From an uncultured Clostridium sp. (lineage in GTDB: Bacteria > Bacillota > Clostridia > TANB77 > CAG-508): a stretch of 31,517 nt of DNA. Of this stretch, positions 8,685 through 17,254 are shown piece after piece. A program made the position numbers and the translations under genes. The notes under the pieces were generated by a model that was given only the letters and a program-made list of their open reading frames with translations, had not been told where the DNA came from and ran no database searches. The first letter of the stretch is position 1, and every line of letters begins with the position of its first letter. The stretch lies in contig USGY01000015.1 of assembly GCA_900554365.1 (NCBI GenBank), positions 1 to 31,517 of the forward strand, read 5' to 3'.

Positions 8685-9590
8685 TTATTGTAATTTAAAT
8701 TTACTAACAATTGAATTATTATCTTGCCAATCTTCTTTTACTTTGACCCATGTTTTTAAATTAACTTTAAATCCAAAATTATTTTCCATATCTATTCTGG
8801 CAGCTCTACCAATTCTTTTTAACATTTCACCGTTTTTGCCTATTATTATTCCTTTGTGTGAATTTCTTAGACAATAAATTGTTGCATCAATGTCATAAAT
8901 TTCTTCTCCATTTTTATTTGTACGTGGTCTCATTTTTTCCACTTCTACATAAATTCCATGTGGTACTTCATCTTGTAATAATTTCAAAGCTTTTTCTCTT
9001 ATTGTTTCTTCAGCTAATTGTCTTAATGTTTGATCTGTGTATTCTTCTTTATCATAATATACTGGGCCTGGTTTTAAGTTCTTTTCTATTTCATCTAATA
9101 TAATATCTCTATATTTGCTATTTGTTGCAGAGATTGGTATAACCGCTTCGAAATTATATTCTTTACGATATAAATCAATTAATTTTAAAAGTTTTTCTCT
9201 TTTTACTAAATCTATTTTGTTTATGATTAATATTGTTTTACATTTTGATTCTTTTATTTTTTCAAGAATTCTTGTATCTCCTCTACCTATTTCATCACTT
9301 GTTGCTTCTATTAAAAATAGAACAACATCAGCATCAGCTAAACTAGTAAATGAAGTTTCTAACATTGTTTCATTTAGTTTAGTATGTGGTTTATGAATTC
9401 CAGGTGTATCTGTAAATATTATTTGTGAATTTTCTCTATTTACTATTCCTCTAATTGCTGTTCTAGTTGTTTGAACTTTGTTAGCTATTGCTGCTACTTT
9501 TTCTCCTACTAGCAAATTTAATAATGTTGATTTTCCTACATTAGTCCTTCCTATTAATGTTACAAATCCTGATTTAAATTCTTTTTCCAT
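8685..9590 (-). CDS. era: GTPase Era
   Basis: The 301-residue product has the Era layout. The G-domain carries G1 GRTNVGKS (14-21), G3 DTPGIHKP (about 60-67) and G4 NKID. A C-terminal KH domain follows with GIIIGKNGEMLKRIG. Era binds the 3' end of 16S rRNA and supports 30S assembly. Full length, with a clear GGAG RBS ahead of the ATG at 9590. It is upstream of yqzL and recO, the usual Firmicutes arrangement. Confidence 0.97.
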   Translation of the reverse strand: MEKEFKSGFVTLIGRTNVGKSTLLNLLVGEKVAAIANKVQTTRTAIRGIVNRENSQIIFTDTPGIHKPHTKLNETMLETSFTSLADADVVLFLIEATSDEIGRGDTRILEKIKESKCKTILIINKIDLVKREKLLKLIDLYRKEYNFEAVIPISATNSKYRDIILDEIEKNLKPGPVYYDKEEYTDQTLRQLAEETIREKALKLLQDEVPHGIYVEVEKMRPRTNKNGEEIYDIDATIYCLRNSHKGIIIGKNGEMLKRIGRAARIDMENNFGFKVNLKTWVKVKEDWQDNNSIVSKFKLQ

Positions 9591-9677
9591 TTTGAGCTCC
9601 TTTTTATTTTATTATACACTTTTTTAATGCTAAATTTGTAGAAAGAGTGTATTGTTTTTAATTTTTATTTTTCTATA

Positions 9678-11036
9678 TTATTTTAATTGTAATACGGCAA
9701 CGCATTCAATGTGCTTGCTAAAAGGAAACATGTCCACAGGTTTTATACTTAATATTTCATACTTACCTTCAAGTTTAGATAAATCTCTAACAAGAGTTGC
9801 AGGATTACAACTAATATAAATTAATTTTTTAGGTACTATTTTCAAAATATTTTCTATACTTTTATTATCTAGTCCCTTTCGTGGTGGATCAACCATTATG
9901 ATGTCTGGAATTATATTTCTAACATTTATCAAATTATCTAAAACTTTTTCTACATCTCCAGCAATAAATTCTGTATTTTTTATATTGTTTATTTTAGAGT
10001 TTATATTTGCATCTTTAACAGCATCTTCTACTATTTCTATTCCATATACTTTTTTAGCATATTTAGCCATAAATAATGATATTGTTCCTATTCCACAATA
10101 CAAATCAAATACGACATCATTTTTAGTTATATGTGCAGCTTGTACTCCTAATTCATATAATTTTTCTGCTTGAATTGGATTTACTTGATAAAATGAATTT
10201 GGAGATATTTTAAATTCATATTCACCTAATATATCATTTATATATCCTTCGCCATATAAACTAATATTTTCTTTTCCCATTACTACATTAGTATTTTTAG
10301 TGTTTATATTTTTTATTATCGTTTTTACTTCTGGGAATTTTTTTAAAATTTGATCAACTAATTCTTTTTCATTAGGAATTTTTCTTCCATTAATTACAAT
10401 TACACACATTATTTTATTTGTTCGTATTCCAACCTTAGTAACAATATGTCTTATTAAACCTTTTTGTTCTTTTTCATTATATATACTAATTTGATTTGAA
10501 TTTATAAAATCAACTATAAACTTAGCTAATTCTTGACTTTTTTTATTTTGAATCAAACATTCTTGAATTGGAATAATTTCATGTGTTCTATTTGCAAAAA
10601 CTCCAATTGTTGCTTTTCCATCTTTTCCTATACCTACAGGATATTGTGCTTTATTTCTATAATAATATGGTTTTTCCATGCCTAGTGTTTCTTGAACTTT
10701 TATTTTATTTTTTAAAGTTTTATTTACTAAGCTTTGAACAGCATTTTGTTTCATTTTTAAAGTCTCCTCATATTCTATATGTCTTAAGTCACAACCACCA
10801 CAGCGTTTATAAGTTTTGCAATCTACTTGAGTTCTGTATTTTGAAGCCTCTAGTATTTCTAATATTTTTCCAAAAGCATACGATTTTAATACTTTTACAA
10901 CTAGTATTTTTATCTTTTCTCCCTTTAATGCATTAGGAATAAATATTGTAAAATTATTTATTTTAGCAATACCTTCACCTTCAAATCCATTATCTACTAT
11001 TTCTACTATATATTCTTGATTTTTTTCTACTGGCAT
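9678..11036 (-). CDS. rlmD: 23S rRNA (uracil-5-)-methyltransferase, RlmD/RumA family
   Basis: The 452-residue product has an N-terminal TRAM RNA-binding domain (about residues 5-62) and an iron-sulfur cluster motif with cysteines at about 73, 79 and 82 (CKTYKRCGGC), the fourth probably in the IQECLIQ segment. A Rossmann SAM-binding domain follows (VFDLYCGIGTISLF), then VDPPRKGLD and the catalytic ISCNPATL. The family methylates C5 of uridine in 23S rRNA; Firmicutes members (RlmCD type) may modify two positions, so the exact target (U747 and/or U1939, E. coli numbering) is uncertain. AGGAG RBS. It follows the TVP38 gene by 9 nt, suggesting co-transcription. Confidence 0.92.
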   Translation of the reverse strand: MPVEKNQEYIVEIVDNGFEGEGIAKINNFTIFIPNALKGEKIKILVVKVLKSYAFGKILEILEASKYRTQVDCKTYKRCGGCDLRHIEYEETLKMKQNAVQSLVNKTLKNKIKVQETLGMEKPYYYRNKAQYPVGIGKDGKATIGVFANRTHEIIPIQECLIQNKKSQELAKFIVDFINSNQISIYNEKEQKGLIRHIVTKVGIRTNKIMCVIVINGRKIPNEKELVDQILKKFPEVKTIIKNINTKNTNVVMGKENISLYGEGYINDILGEYEFKISPNSFYQVNPIQAEKLYELGVQAAHITKNDVVFDLYCGIGTISLFMAKYAKKVYGIEIVEDAVKDANINSKINNIKNTEFIAGDVEKVLDNLINVRNIIPDIIMVDPPRKGLDNKSIENILKIVPKKLIYISCNPATLVRDLSKLEGKYEILSIKPVDMFPFSKHIECVAVLQLK

Positions 11037-11045
11037 TGATTTCTC

Positions 11046-11774
11046 CTATTTTACTTTTTTAGATTTCTCTATAATTTCTTTTGTAATGTTAGATTTATCA
11101 AATTTTTTCATAAGTACCATAACAACTGCTATTATAGAAAATATTATTGCATACATTATTATTCCTATGTGCCAATTTCCAGTTATAATTGTTGAGCCTG
11201 TTAGTGTTGATGATATAACTGATGGAATTCTTGCAAGTGTTGAAATTAATAAAAATCTTACTGGGTTTATTGGTAATAATCCTGCAAGGTAAACTAATAA
11301 ATCTTTTGGTGTTCCTGGAATAAGGAATAATATTAGCATTATGTATTCTATTTTTTTTGGATGAGTAAATAAATTACTATTTTCTATTTTATCTAAGCTT
11401 TCTTTTTTTACCATTGTATAGACAAAGTCTCTTCCAAATTTTCGTACAGTGAAGAATATTAAAGCATTTACAGCTAAAGCTGATAGTAATATAAATAAAG
11501 ATCCTCCTACTGTACCATAACACATTCCTGCTAACAATTCTATTGGTTCTCCTGGTAAAATAGGTAATATAACTTGAACTGCTTGCAATCCTAAAAGAAT
11601 AAAACCACCCATCATTCCAGATTGATCTATTTTTGCTTTAAAAGCTTCTCTTCCATCAGCACTAAATAGACCTTTCATTATTGGATAAAAATATGCTGTC
11701 ATTCCTATTAAAAGTACTATTGTTATTATAAATATTATTATTTTTATTATTTTTGTTCTCTTTTTTGTCTCCAA
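11046..11774 (-). CDS. TVP38/TMEM64 family membrane protein
   Basis: The 242-residue product has a basic start (METKKRTKIIK), several transmembrane helices and the family signature region with LPILPGEPIELLAGMCYGTVGGS and FLIPGTPKDLLVYLAGLLP, the paired re-entrant glycine/proline motifs of the DedA/VTT superfamily. These proteins are thought to act as lipid scramblases or transporters of the cell membrane. The start is probably TTG, 8 nt after AAAAGGAG. A possible -10 TATAAT lies about 35 nt upstream, and an AT-rich inverted repeat (11856-11874) lies between this gene and the divergent small membrane protein gene. Confidence 0.85.
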   Translation of the reverse strand: METKKRTKIIKIIIFIITIVLLIGMTAYFYPIMKGLFSADGREAFKAKIDQSGMMGGFILLGLQAVQVILPILPGEPIELLAGMCYGTVGGSLFILLSALAVNALIFFTVRKFGRDFVYTMVKKESLDKIENSNLFTHPKKIEYIMLILFLIPGTPKDLLVYLAGLLPINPVRFLLISTLARIPSVISSTLTGSTIITGNWHIGIIMYAIIFSIIAVVMVLMKKFDKSNITKEIIEKSKKVK

Positions 11775-11872
11775 AATTCTCTCTCCTTTTTATAAATACT
11801 TGTATATTATACACTATTTTTGTGAATTTTTCATTTATTTTGTATGAATTTACTAAATAAATAGCTTATTTA

Positions 11873-11901
11873 TTGACTTATTTCTCAAAAAATAGTATAT
11901 T
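11873..11901 (+). promoter_or_regulatory. Predicted sigma-A promoter of small membrane protein gene
   Basis: TTGACT (11873-11878), a 17 bp spacer and TATATT (11896-11901) lie just upstream of the small gene at 11933. An 8 bp inverted repeat, AATAAATA/TATTTATT (11856-11874), touches the -35 box and could be an operator. Confidence 0.5.
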
Positions 11902-11932
11902 TATTACAGTTTTAAAGAAGGATGTTGATAAA

Positions 11933-12124
11933 ATGTTAAAAATAATAATTAGCTTAATTGCCGGTTTAATGATGCTAGCTGGTACAATTCTTATTTATGA
12001 TGCTCGTATTATAACTAAAAATTTTTTTGGATTTGGCGATCAAAATGAGGCATCTCGCGGTTTAAAAATATTTGGATTTATGCTTTTAATGATTGGCGGA
12101 TTAATTTTATATTTTAATTTATAA
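11933..12124 (+). CDS. Small two-helix membrane protein, unknown function
   Basis: A 63-residue protein with an N-terminal transmembrane helix (about residues 3-22), a short loop with KNFFGFGDQNEASRGLK, and a second helix (about 44-61). The start at ATG 11933 is chosen because AGAAGGATG precedes it and a promoter lies upstream; the frame is open further back but would run into the promoter. The conserved-looking loop between two helices suggests a real family, but I cannot name it. It is divergent from the TVP38 gene and 60 bp ahead of tRNA-Leu. Confidence 0.7.
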   Translation: MLKIIISLIAGLMMLAGTILIYDARIITKNFFGFGDQNEASRGLKIFGFMLLMIGGLILYFNL

Positions 12125-12131
12125 ATATTTC

Positions 12132-12159
12132 TTGACAAATATTATGATTATATGATAAT
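12132..12159 (+). promoter_or_regulatory. Predicted promoter of tRNA-Leu
   Basis: A perfect TTGACA (12132-12137), 16 bp, then GATAAT (12154-12159), 25 bp ahead of the tRNA. Confidence 0.6.
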
Positions 12160-12183
12160 ATTATTGTTGTCAGTTAAACATAT

Positions 12184-12267
12184 GCGGATGTGGCGGAACT
12201 GGCAGACGCGCTAGTCTTAGGAACTAGTGTCAATGACGTGGAGGTTCAAGTCCTCTCATCCGCACCA
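12184..12267 (+). tRNA. tRNA-Leu(UAG), CCA encoded
   Basis: Acceptor stem GCGGATG pairs with CATCCGC. The anticodon stem CTAGT/ACTAG encloses loop CTTAGGA with anticodon TAG, reading CUN leucine codons. The variable arm is long, as in class II tRNAs, the T-loop is TTCAAGT, and the gene ends in ACCA. It has its own promoter and terminator. Confidence 0.96.
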
Positions 12268-12307
12268 ATAAATTATTTGTTTGAGATACTAGAACAAATA
12301 AATAAAA

Positions 12308-12340
12308 AATCAATCAGAAATAAAACTGGTTGATTTTTTT
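12308..12340 (+). terminator. Terminator after tRNA-Leu
   Basis: AATCAATCAG pairs with CTGGTTGATT (10 bp with one T-G wobble) around an 8 nt loop, followed by a T-run. Confidence 0.8.
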
Positions 12341-12402
12341 GTTGCCTAAAAAAATATTGTACAATAATTTATAAAAATAAGTTCCTAAGCTTTATAATTT
12401 TT

Positions 12403-12519
12403 TTAACTTATATAATAGTCTTTTAGTTTACTTACATCTTCAACTTTTGGAATTGTATAATCCCCATCTTCGTCTTTCCATTGTCCATTGTCTTGATTTC
12501 CAAATGCTAAATCAGCATG
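12403..12519 (-). pseudogene. Possible C-terminal remnant of an unknown gene
   Basis: In the 310 bp gap between tRNA-Leu and recG, a minus frame of 38 codons runs from just after an in-frame TAG to a TAA, with protein-like composition: DLAFGNQDNGQWKDEDGDY, then TIPKVEDVSKLKDYYIS. No start codon or RBS fits. It looks like the decayed tail of a gene, but no family can be named, and chance is possible in so short a frame. The rest of the gap holds the two flanking terminators and AT-rich DNA in which I see nothing else. Confidence 0.3.
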
Positions 12520-12551
12520 CTAGATGCACTAATCAACTTTCTAAATGAGGT

Positions 12552-12581
12552 AAAAAGCAACTCTTCATAGAGTTGCTTTTT
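12552..12581 (-). terminator. Terminator after recG (bidirectional)
   Basis: A perfect 12 bp stem, AAAAAGCAACTC with GAGTTGCTTTTT, and a 6 nt loop lie directly after the recG stop. The T-runs within the stem allow action in both directions. Confidence 0.82.
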
Positions 12582-12586
12582 CTTTT

Positions 12587-14633
12587 TTATATTTCTATTC
12601 TATCTTTAAACTTATCTTGTATTAATCTTCGTAATGGTTCATTTTCTTCTTTTTCAAGTTTAGGATCTTTTTCTAATATTTCCATAGCTACTACTTGAAC
12701 TTTTTTTAACATTTCTATGTCTTCAAATAAATTGGCAATTTTAAATTCTGGAAGTCCATGTTGCATTGTTCCAAAAAAGTCTCCTGAGCCTCTTAATTCT
12801 AAGTCTTTTTCTGATATTACAAATCCATCATTTGTTTCACACATTACTTTCATTCTTTTTCTTATTGTCTCGCATTTACCTTCATATTTTAATATACAAT
12901 AAGATTTATATTCTCCTCTTCCTACTCTTCCACGTAATTGATGTAACTGTGCTAATCCAAATCTCTCGGCATTTTCAACTACCATTATATTGCTATTTGG
13001 TACATCAACTCCAACTTCAATTACTGTTGTTGATATTAATATATCTATTTTTCCATTTTTAAATCTTTCCATTATGTCGTCTTTTTCTTTTTGTTTCATT
13101 TTTCCGTGTAAATATTCAACTTTGTATTGTGGAAATACTTCTTTACTGTATGTCTCATATAAAGCTTCTACAGATTTTAGATCCATTTCTTCATTTTTTT
13201 CAACTAGTGGACATACAATATATGCTTGCCTACCTTCATCTATTTGTTTTTTTATAAAATTATTTACTCTTTCTGTCATGTTTTTATTTACAGCAAATGT
13301 TTCTATTTTTTTCCTGTTAGGAGGTAATTCATCTATTATTGATATATCCAAATCCCCATATAATATTAATGCTAATGTACGTGGAATTGGTGTTGCAGTC
13401 ATTACTAAAACATCAGGATTGTTACCTTTTTCCGCTATTTTGGCTCTTTGTCTTACCCCAAATCTATGCTGTTCATCTGTTACTACTAATCCTAAATTTT
13501 TGAATATAACATTATCTTCTATTATCGCATGTGTTCCTATTAATATATCTACTTCTCCACTTTTTAATCTATTTAATATATCTTCTTTTTTCTTTTTAGT
13601 TATTCCTGATATTAACAATTCACATTTTATATTTAATTTATCTAATATTTTTTTAAAATTTTCTAAATGTTGAGTTGCTAAAATTGCAGTTGGTGCCATT
13701 ATAGCTGCTTGATATCCTGATTTAACTGCTTTGTATGCGGCACACATTGCTACTACTGTTTTTCCAGAGCCTACATCTCCCTGAAGTAATCTATTCATTA
13801 CTTTGTCAGATTCCATATTTTCATCTATTTCTTCTAATACTCTCAATTGTGCTTTTGTTAGTTTAAAAGGTAATGTATTTATAACATCAGACATTTTAAC
13901 ATTTTTATCAAATTGAATTCCTTTTTTTTCTGTTATATAATTGTTTTTTAATTCTAATAATGCTAATTGTACTGACAATAATTCTTCAAATACTAATCTA
14001 TTTCTTGCAATATTAAAATCTTCAAATTCTTTTGGAAAATGTATATTTTTTGTGGCATTGTTTATATCTTCTAAATTATACTGTTTTATTAAATATTGTG
14101 GTAATATTTCTTGTAAATTTCCATAAACAATTTTTATTGCTTCTTCCATTATTTTTCTAAGATTATTTTGAGATAAATTATATGTTAAAGGATATATAGG
14201 AATTATCCTTCCTGTATTTTGTACTTTTTCTCCCACATCAAATACTGGTGAATTAAACATTACTCTTCCAGCTTTTAAACTAACTTTCCCAAAGAATTTA
14301 TATTTATTTCCTATTATAAATTTATCTTTTAAATATGGCTGATTAAACCAAGTAACTATTCCGCTTCCGGGTTTCATCACTTATCATAAGTCTTTGCATT
14401 GTTCTACCTTTTATTCTGATATTGTTAATCTTGCTTGTTGCTATTACCTCAACTAATGTTTCTTCTCCATCAACGCAATCACAAAGATATTGTGGTTTAC
14501 TTCTATCTTGATATGTTCTTGGATAATATGTAATTAAATCTTTTAATGTAAATATACCTAATTTATTTAAAAGTTCTACTTTTTTTGGTCCAACACCTTT
14601 TATATATTGAATATTTTTTTCTAAATCTACCAT
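12587..14633 (-). pseudogene. recG: ATP-dependent DNA helicase RecG, apparent single-base frameshift
   Basis: RecG remodels stalled replication forks and branched DNA. The N-terminal 90 residues (MVDLEKNIQYIKGVGPKK, wedge domain start) read in one frame from ATG 14633. The remaining 590 or so, with LLQGDVGSGKT (Walker A), TDEQHRFG (DEAH-type box), TATPIPRT and the QLRGRVGR motif VI, read in another. The change is at CCC on the coding strand (14369-14371): dropping one C gives ISDETGSGIVTWFNQ, the normal RecG sequence. Joined length is about 681 residues, normal for the family. No slippery heptamer is seen, so programmed frameshifting is unlikely; either an assembly error or a fresh mutation. 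It is the last gene of the lysS-to-recG group. Confidence 0.9.
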
Positions 14634-14641
14634 AAAATGAT

Positions 14642-14678
14642 GGTATGATAGATTTACTTTCTATCATACCTCCCTCCC
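14642..14678 (-). promoter_or_regulatory. SD sequence followed by hairpin ahead of recG start
   Basis: On the minus strand, a strong GGGAGGGAGG (14678-14669) is followed by a perfect 11 bp hairpin (14670-14642, GGTATGATAGA with TCTATCATACC, 7 nt loop) and then 8 nt before the recG ATG. In the folded form the SD would be about 10 nt from the start codon; unfolded it is over 35 nt away. Confidence 0.5.
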
Positions 14679-14683
14679 TAAAT

Positions 14684-15391
14684 TTATTTTACTTTTATTA
14701 ATTTAAAATCTACTCCATCTGCACTTACTAATTTAAAGTTAATTCCAAAGTATTCTCCTTCAACTGCTTCTTTTATAGAGTTTCCATGTAAATGTGCATA
14801 ATAGCATGTTTTTATATCATATTTTTTCAAAATTTTTAATACATCATTTAATTCATTGTTAGTAACATTTGATTTACTAATTGGTGGATAATGTGTAAAG
14901 ACAATCATTTCTTTATCAGTTCCGTATTTTTTTATTCCATCTTGAATTGATAATTCTAATCTCATTGCATCTCTTTTAAATAGTCTTTTATCTTCTTCGT
15001 CATCTGATTGATTCCAGCCCCTAGCTCCTGCAAATACACAGTTTTCATATTCATATGAATTATTATATAAAAAATCTATATCATGAAAATTGTTGTTTTT
15101 CACAAATTCTCTCATTTTATTAAGTGTTGTCCACCAATAATCATGATTACCTTTTAATAGTAATTTTTTTCCTGGCAGGCTATTTAAATATTCAAAATCT
15201 TTGTCTGTGTCTTGAATATATGTAGCCCATGAAAAATCACCAGGTAAAATTACAAGATCATTTTCAGTTACTTTGCTAATCCAATCTTTTTTTATTTTTT
15301 CTTCATGGTTGTTCCAATTATCTCCAAAAATGCTCATTGGCTTAAGGCTTTTAAATGACAAATGTAAATCTCCTATTGTATATATTGCCAT
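14684..15391 (-). CDS. Metallophosphoesterase
   Basis: The 235-residue product carries the calcineurin-like metal-binding motifs in order: GDLHL (7-11), LPGDFSWA (about 49-56), KGNHDYWW (about 79-86), TYPP-like HYPPIS and HLHG near residue 200. This is a complete dinuclear metal phosphoesterase. Close relatives in Clostridia are annotated only as putative phosphohydrolases, so the substrate is unknown. AGGAGGAGA RBS before ATG. It lies 17 nt downstream of tsaD and 50 nt upstream of recG, probably in one operon. Confidence 0.88.
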   Translation of the reverse strand: MAIYTIGDLHLSFKSLKPMSIFGDNWNNHEEKIKKDWISKVTENDLVILPGDFSWATYIQDTDKDFEYLNSLPGKKLLLKGNHDYWWTTLNKMREFVKNNNFHDIDFLYNNSYEYENCVFAGARGWNQSDDEEDKRLFKRDAMRLELSIQDGIKKYGTDKEMIVFTHYPPISKSNVTNNELNDVLKILKKYDIKTCYYAHLHGNSIKEAVEGEYFGINFKLVSADGVDFKLIKVK

Positions 15392-15408
15392 GATCTCCTC
15401 CTTTCTAT

Positions 15409-16413
15409 TCAGTCTGATAATTTTAAATTAGGAATAGCGTTTAGTTCTAATCCGTCTCTTTTTCCTTCCATAAAATAATAATATCCTGCTGATGCAATCA
15501 TTGCAGCATTGTCTGTGCAAAGTTTTAAGTCTGGCATATATATTTCTATTCCTTTGTTTTCTAATTCTTTAAAAGCTGCTCTAATATATGAATTTGCAGA
15601 AACTCCTCCAGCTAATACTATTTTTTTCATATTTGTTTGTTCTATTGCTTTTTTTACATTAGTTAATAATGTTTCAGTAACATTTTTTTCAAAGCTTGCA
15701 CATAAATCAGCTTTATTTATATTAGGATCTTTATGATGTAGATTTATAACTGCTGTTTTTATTCCACTAAAGCTAAAATCTAATGTATCTGTATCAAAAT
15801 GTGTTTTGGGTAATTCTATAATTGGATTTCCTTCTTTAGCTAATTTATCTACTTTAGGTCCACCTGGATACCCTAATCCGACAACTCTTGCAACTTTGTC
15901 AAATGCTTCGCCAATTGCATCATCTCTTGTTTTTCCGAGTACTTCAAATTTTGTATAGTCTTTTACTAGTACTATTTGTGTATTGCCTCCTGACATCATA
16001 ACACAAATAAATGGAGGCTTTAAATCTTTATATGTAATGTAATTTGCTGCTATATGACCTGCTATATGATTTACTCCAACTAGTGGTAGGTTATTTGCAA
16101 AAGCGACTGCTTTTGCATATGATACTCCAACTAATAAAGCTCCAACTAGTCCTGGACCATATGTTGGTGTTACAGCATCAATATCTTTAAAGGTTACATT
16201 TGATTCTTGTAAAGCCTTTTGGGCCACTCTAGTTATTGCTTCAATATGATTTCTAGATGCTATTTCTGGAACAACGCCGCCATACTTTTCATGTATAGGT
16301 ATTTGGGTATCTATTATATTTGATAATACTTCTCTTCCATTTTTTACGATTGCAACTGATGTTTCATCACAGCTTGATTCAATTCCCATTGTTAGTATAT
16401 CTTTTGGTTTCAT
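15409..16413 (-). CDS. tsaD: tRNA N6-adenosine threonylcarbamoyltransferase TsaD
   Basis: The 334-residue product is a full-length Kae1/TsaD protein. It begins MGIESSCDETSVAIV (from residue 9), has the metal-binding HxxxH (H116, H120, in NHIAGHI), the ICVMMSGGNTQIV ATP-binding segment and LAGGVSANSYIR. With TsaB and TsaE it transfers the threonylcarbamoyl group to A37 of ANN-decoding tRNAs. The partner genes are not in this window. RBS AGAGGAAAAG. It is preceded by the site-2 protease gene with a 90 bp gap that holds a 10 bp inverted repeat. Confidence 0.96.
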   Translation of the reverse strand: MKPKDILTMGIESSCDETSVAIVKNGREVLSNIIDTQIPIHEKYGGVVPEIASRNHIEAITRVAQKALQESNVTFKDIDAVTPTYGPGLVGALLVGVSYAKAVAFANNLPLVGVNHIAGHIAANYITYKDLKPPFICVMMSGGNTQIVLVKDYTKFEVLGKTRDDAIGEAFDKVARVVGLGYPGGPKVDKLAKEGNPIIELPKTHFDTDTLDFSFSGIKTAVINLHHKDPNINKADLCASFEKNVTETLLTNVKKAIEQTNMKKIVLAGGVSANSYIRAAFKELENKGIEIYMPDLKLCTDNAAMIASAGYYYFMEGKRDGLELNAIPNLKLSD

Positions 16414-16450
16414 TTCTTTTCCTCTTTCTTTTTAGTTTACTAAAACAATA

Positions 16451-16495
16451 TCAGGTTTCATACTGCCTTTTGAAGTTAGACAATTTGAAACCTGA
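16451..16495. repeat. Inverted repeat between site-2 protease gene and tsaD
   Basis: TCAGGTTTCA (16451-16460) and TGAAACCTGA (16486-16495) form a perfect 10 bp stem with a 25 nt loop. There is no T-run, so an mRNA processing or attenuation element is as likely as a terminator. Confidence 0.5.
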
Positions 16496-16503
16496 CAATA
16501 CTT

Positions 16504-17238
16504 CTAAAAAATCATTTTTCCTAAATTTAAAAATCCTGTTGATATCCATGAAATCGCTGGTGATATTATTGTTCCAGCTATTCCTGTTATCCATAAAACA
16601 ACAAATATTAAATAAAATATTTGCTCATTATTTGTAAACCATTCTTTTGCTTTATATGGTAAAAATGGCATTATAATTTTTGAACCATCTAATGGTGGCA
16701 ATGGTATTAAGTTAAATACTCCTAGTCCAACATTAGTACTAATTGTTGCTGATATTAATATCATTATTACTCCGCCAACTGTTGAACTCAAAAATGCTGT
16801 TCCTGCAAATTTATATAAAGCACAATATATTAATGAAAAAACAAAAGCTAATATAATATTCATTATTGGTCCTGCTGCTGATACTAGTGCTTCACCTTTT
16901 TCCATTGATATTTTTCTAGTATAATTTGCAGGATTTACTTGCACTGGTTTTCCCCAACCAAATCCAGCAAATAGTAGCATTAATGTTCCTATTGGATCTA
17001 AATGTGCTAATGGATTTAAGCTAAGTCTCCCTTCATTTTTAGCAGTATTATCTCCTAATTTATAAGCTACATATCCATGTGCAAATTCATGAAATGTTAT
17101 TGCTATTAATACTCCAGGAGCACTTGCTAATAACATAAATAGTGATCCTGGATTTGTTATTAAATTTGTAAGTGTAATAATAACCATTATAGCTATTACT
17201 ACATAAATTACTCTTTTATCTAAAGAAAAATTATACAT
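16504..17238 (-). CDS. Site-2 protease family (M50) membrane metalloprotease
   Basis: This 244-residue integral membrane protein has the zinc-binding HEFAH (50-54) within a helix and the third-ligand motif NLIPLPPLDGSK (an NPxPPLDG variant), the two signatures of the rhomboid-like M50B site-2 proteases of Firmicutes. There are about five to six hydrophobic segments. Members cut transmembrane substrates; the target here is unknown. It lacks the PDZ domain of RseP/RasP, so it belongs to the short M50 group. It follows lysS by 16 nt, with a GGAG RBS. Confidence 0.9.
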   Translation of the reverse strand: MYNFSLDKRVIYVVIAIMVIITLTNLITNPGSLFMLLASAPGVLIAITFHEFAHGYVAYKLGDNTAKNEGRLSLNPLAHLDPIGTLMLLFAGFGWGKPVQVNPANYTRKISMEKGEALVSAAGPIMNIILAFVFSLIYCALYKFAGTAFLSSTVGGVIMILISATISTNVGLGVFNLIPLPPLDGSKIIMPFLPYKAKEWFTNNEQIFYLIFVVLWITGIAGTIISPAISWISTGFLNLGKMIF

Positions 17239-17254
17239 ATTCTCTCCTTTTTTT

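Noticed and set aside
12990..13673. Plus-strand open frame of 227 codons
   Set aside because: Fully inside recG on the other strand; composition typical of a reversed coding strand.
14343..14380. Programmed frameshift in recG
   Set aside because: No slippery heptamer, downstream stimulator or internal SD at the shift; a one-base error or mutation is simpler.
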